This document shows positions 6,379 to 6,470 of a stretch of 6,470 bases of DNA, piece after piece; position 1 is the stretch's first letter; each line of letters begins with the position of its first letter. The notes below the pieces were generated by a model. That model saw only the letters and a list, made by a program, of their open reading frames with translations. It was not told the DNA's origin and made no database searches. Position numbers and translations under genes: made by a program. The stretch covers positions 1 through 6,470 of the forward strand of contig JABFRY010000094.1 in the NCBI GenBank assembly GCA_013140955.1, written 5' to 3'. Source of the stretch: Acidobacteriota bacterium (GTDB lineage Bacteria > Acidobacteriota > Vicinamibacteria > Vicinamibacterales > UBA2999).

Positions 6379-6470
6379 GCGACGCCCATGGCTTGAGCGC
6401 CGCCTGAGCACGATTCTAGCCCGCTTGGGTCGGTCTGGTTTGTTGGCGAGCCGCTCTCCCAGCGGTACAG
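6048..6470 (-). CDS. C-terminal end of an RHS/YD-repeat protein with variable tip (partial, enters from right edge)
   Basis: The minus strand is open from the right edge to a TGA at 6050-6048, 140 codons with no start in the window. It begins LYRWESGSPTNQTDPSGLE, the hallmark end of the RHS-associated core domain (consensus L-Y-R-Y...N-x-P...D-P-S-G-L), with DPSGL encoded at 6431-6417. In RHS proteins this motif ends the sugar-cage-like shell and is followed by a gene-specific tip, often a toxin. Here about 122 residues follow: an AQAMGV tandem pair, a helical Trp-rich stretch (MDDLELWGRRLWDDFTGMF), a Gly/Ser linker (SSGSSGAGGS), a second helix (NQIMTMYLQVMWDHLRRMFG), then a tail opposite the signal-peptide gene. 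The tail from about 6150 down to 6048 is probably antisense readthrough, so the native tip may be truncated. No nuclease, deaminase or ADP-ribosyltransferase motif was recognised, and no immunity gene is visible just downstream. Confidence 0.7.
   Translation of the reverse strand: MYRWESGSPTNQTDPSGLESCSGGAQAMGVAQAMGVMDDLELWGRRLWDDFTGMFRPPGRSSGSSGAGGSAPMLGPNQIMTMYLQVMWDHLRRMFGSPSPTAWPSLKAMATFLLASISAGSDVHPGVGLGMNGLNGACCA
6364..6399. repeat. Two tandem copies of an 18-bp unit
   Basis: The unit AC(A/G)CCCATGGCTTGAGCG occurs at 6364-6381 and 6382-6399 with one mismatch. On the minus strand it keeps frame and encodes the hexapeptide AQAMGV twice, shortly after the RHS DPSGL motif. On the plus strand each copy contains TGG CTT GAG in one frame and the in-frame ATG-GCT-TGA that ends the 5986 gene, so the stop codon is duplicated. 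Confidence 0.8.

Noticed and set aside
4201..6411. 736-codon minus-strand frame across the M20 gene and downstream
   Set aside because: It is antisense to a gene with a full catalytic motif set, is His/Arg/Gly-rich throughout, shows no domain or ribosome site, and is a by-product of high GC.
6451..6465. CCGCT-CTCCC-AGCGG hairpin as a terminator, or GCTGGGAGAGCG on the minus strand as a tRNA D-arm
   Set aside because: No acceptor, anticodon or T-arm fits around it and no T-run follows. The bases are explained as the RHS codons for Y-R-W-E-S-G.
1..6470. CRISPR array, insertion sequence ends, rRNA, integrase or attachment site
   Set aside because: No regularly spaced repeats, terminal inverted repeats with a transposase, or RNA gene cores were seen on either strand.

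Overview
This is a very GC-rich window (roughly 70% G+C, strong G/C preference at third codon positions) from a bacterial chromosome. The gene style is compatible with Acidobacteriota, perhaps Vicinamibacteria: a small basic protein with a K/R-A-W-type tail, an RHS tip, and a secreted M20 hydrolase next to an OPT transporter. That placement rests on style alone and is weakly held.

Layout. (1) Positions 1-369, minus strand: a small basic coiled-coil protein (115-369, probable TTG start) is followed 7 nt later by the N-terminus of an exported protein, probably a lipoprotein, that runs off the left edge (107 to 1). (2) Positions 370-591: a divergent intergenic region with a perfect 7-bp-arm dyad (446-463) that could be an operator. 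(3) Positions 592-5679, plus strand: three tightly packed genes, namely a FadD-type acyl-CoA ligase, an OPT-family oligopeptide transporter (ATGA overlap), and a secreted M20 metallohydrolase (25-nt gap, strong Shine-Dalgarno). (4) Positions 5680-5985: an intergenic stretch with a perfect 16-nt palindrome and a candidate extended -10 promoter. (5) Positions 5986-6470: a conflict between strands. A plus-strand gene with an excellent ribosome binding site and signal peptide starts at 5986. The minus strand is open from the right edge down to 6048 and carries an unmistakable RHS-core ending (LYRW...N..DPSGLE). The simplest reading is that the 5' end of a secreted gene, possibly NTF2/SnoaL-like, has been joined to the inverted 3' end of an RHS gene, so each frame is real at one end and a shadow at the other.

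How the genes may work together. The three-gene operon fits an envelope-to-cytoplasm scavenging route. The exported M20 enzyme would hydrolyse a peptide or N-acyl amino acid outside the inner membrane, the OPT carrier would import the peptide product, and the ligase would activate a released fatty acid. The co-transcription layout is visible in the sequence; the shared substrate is inference. The RHS tip at the right edge is the other item of interest, because it is easily missed: it has no start codon in the window and overlaps a plausible plus-strand gene.
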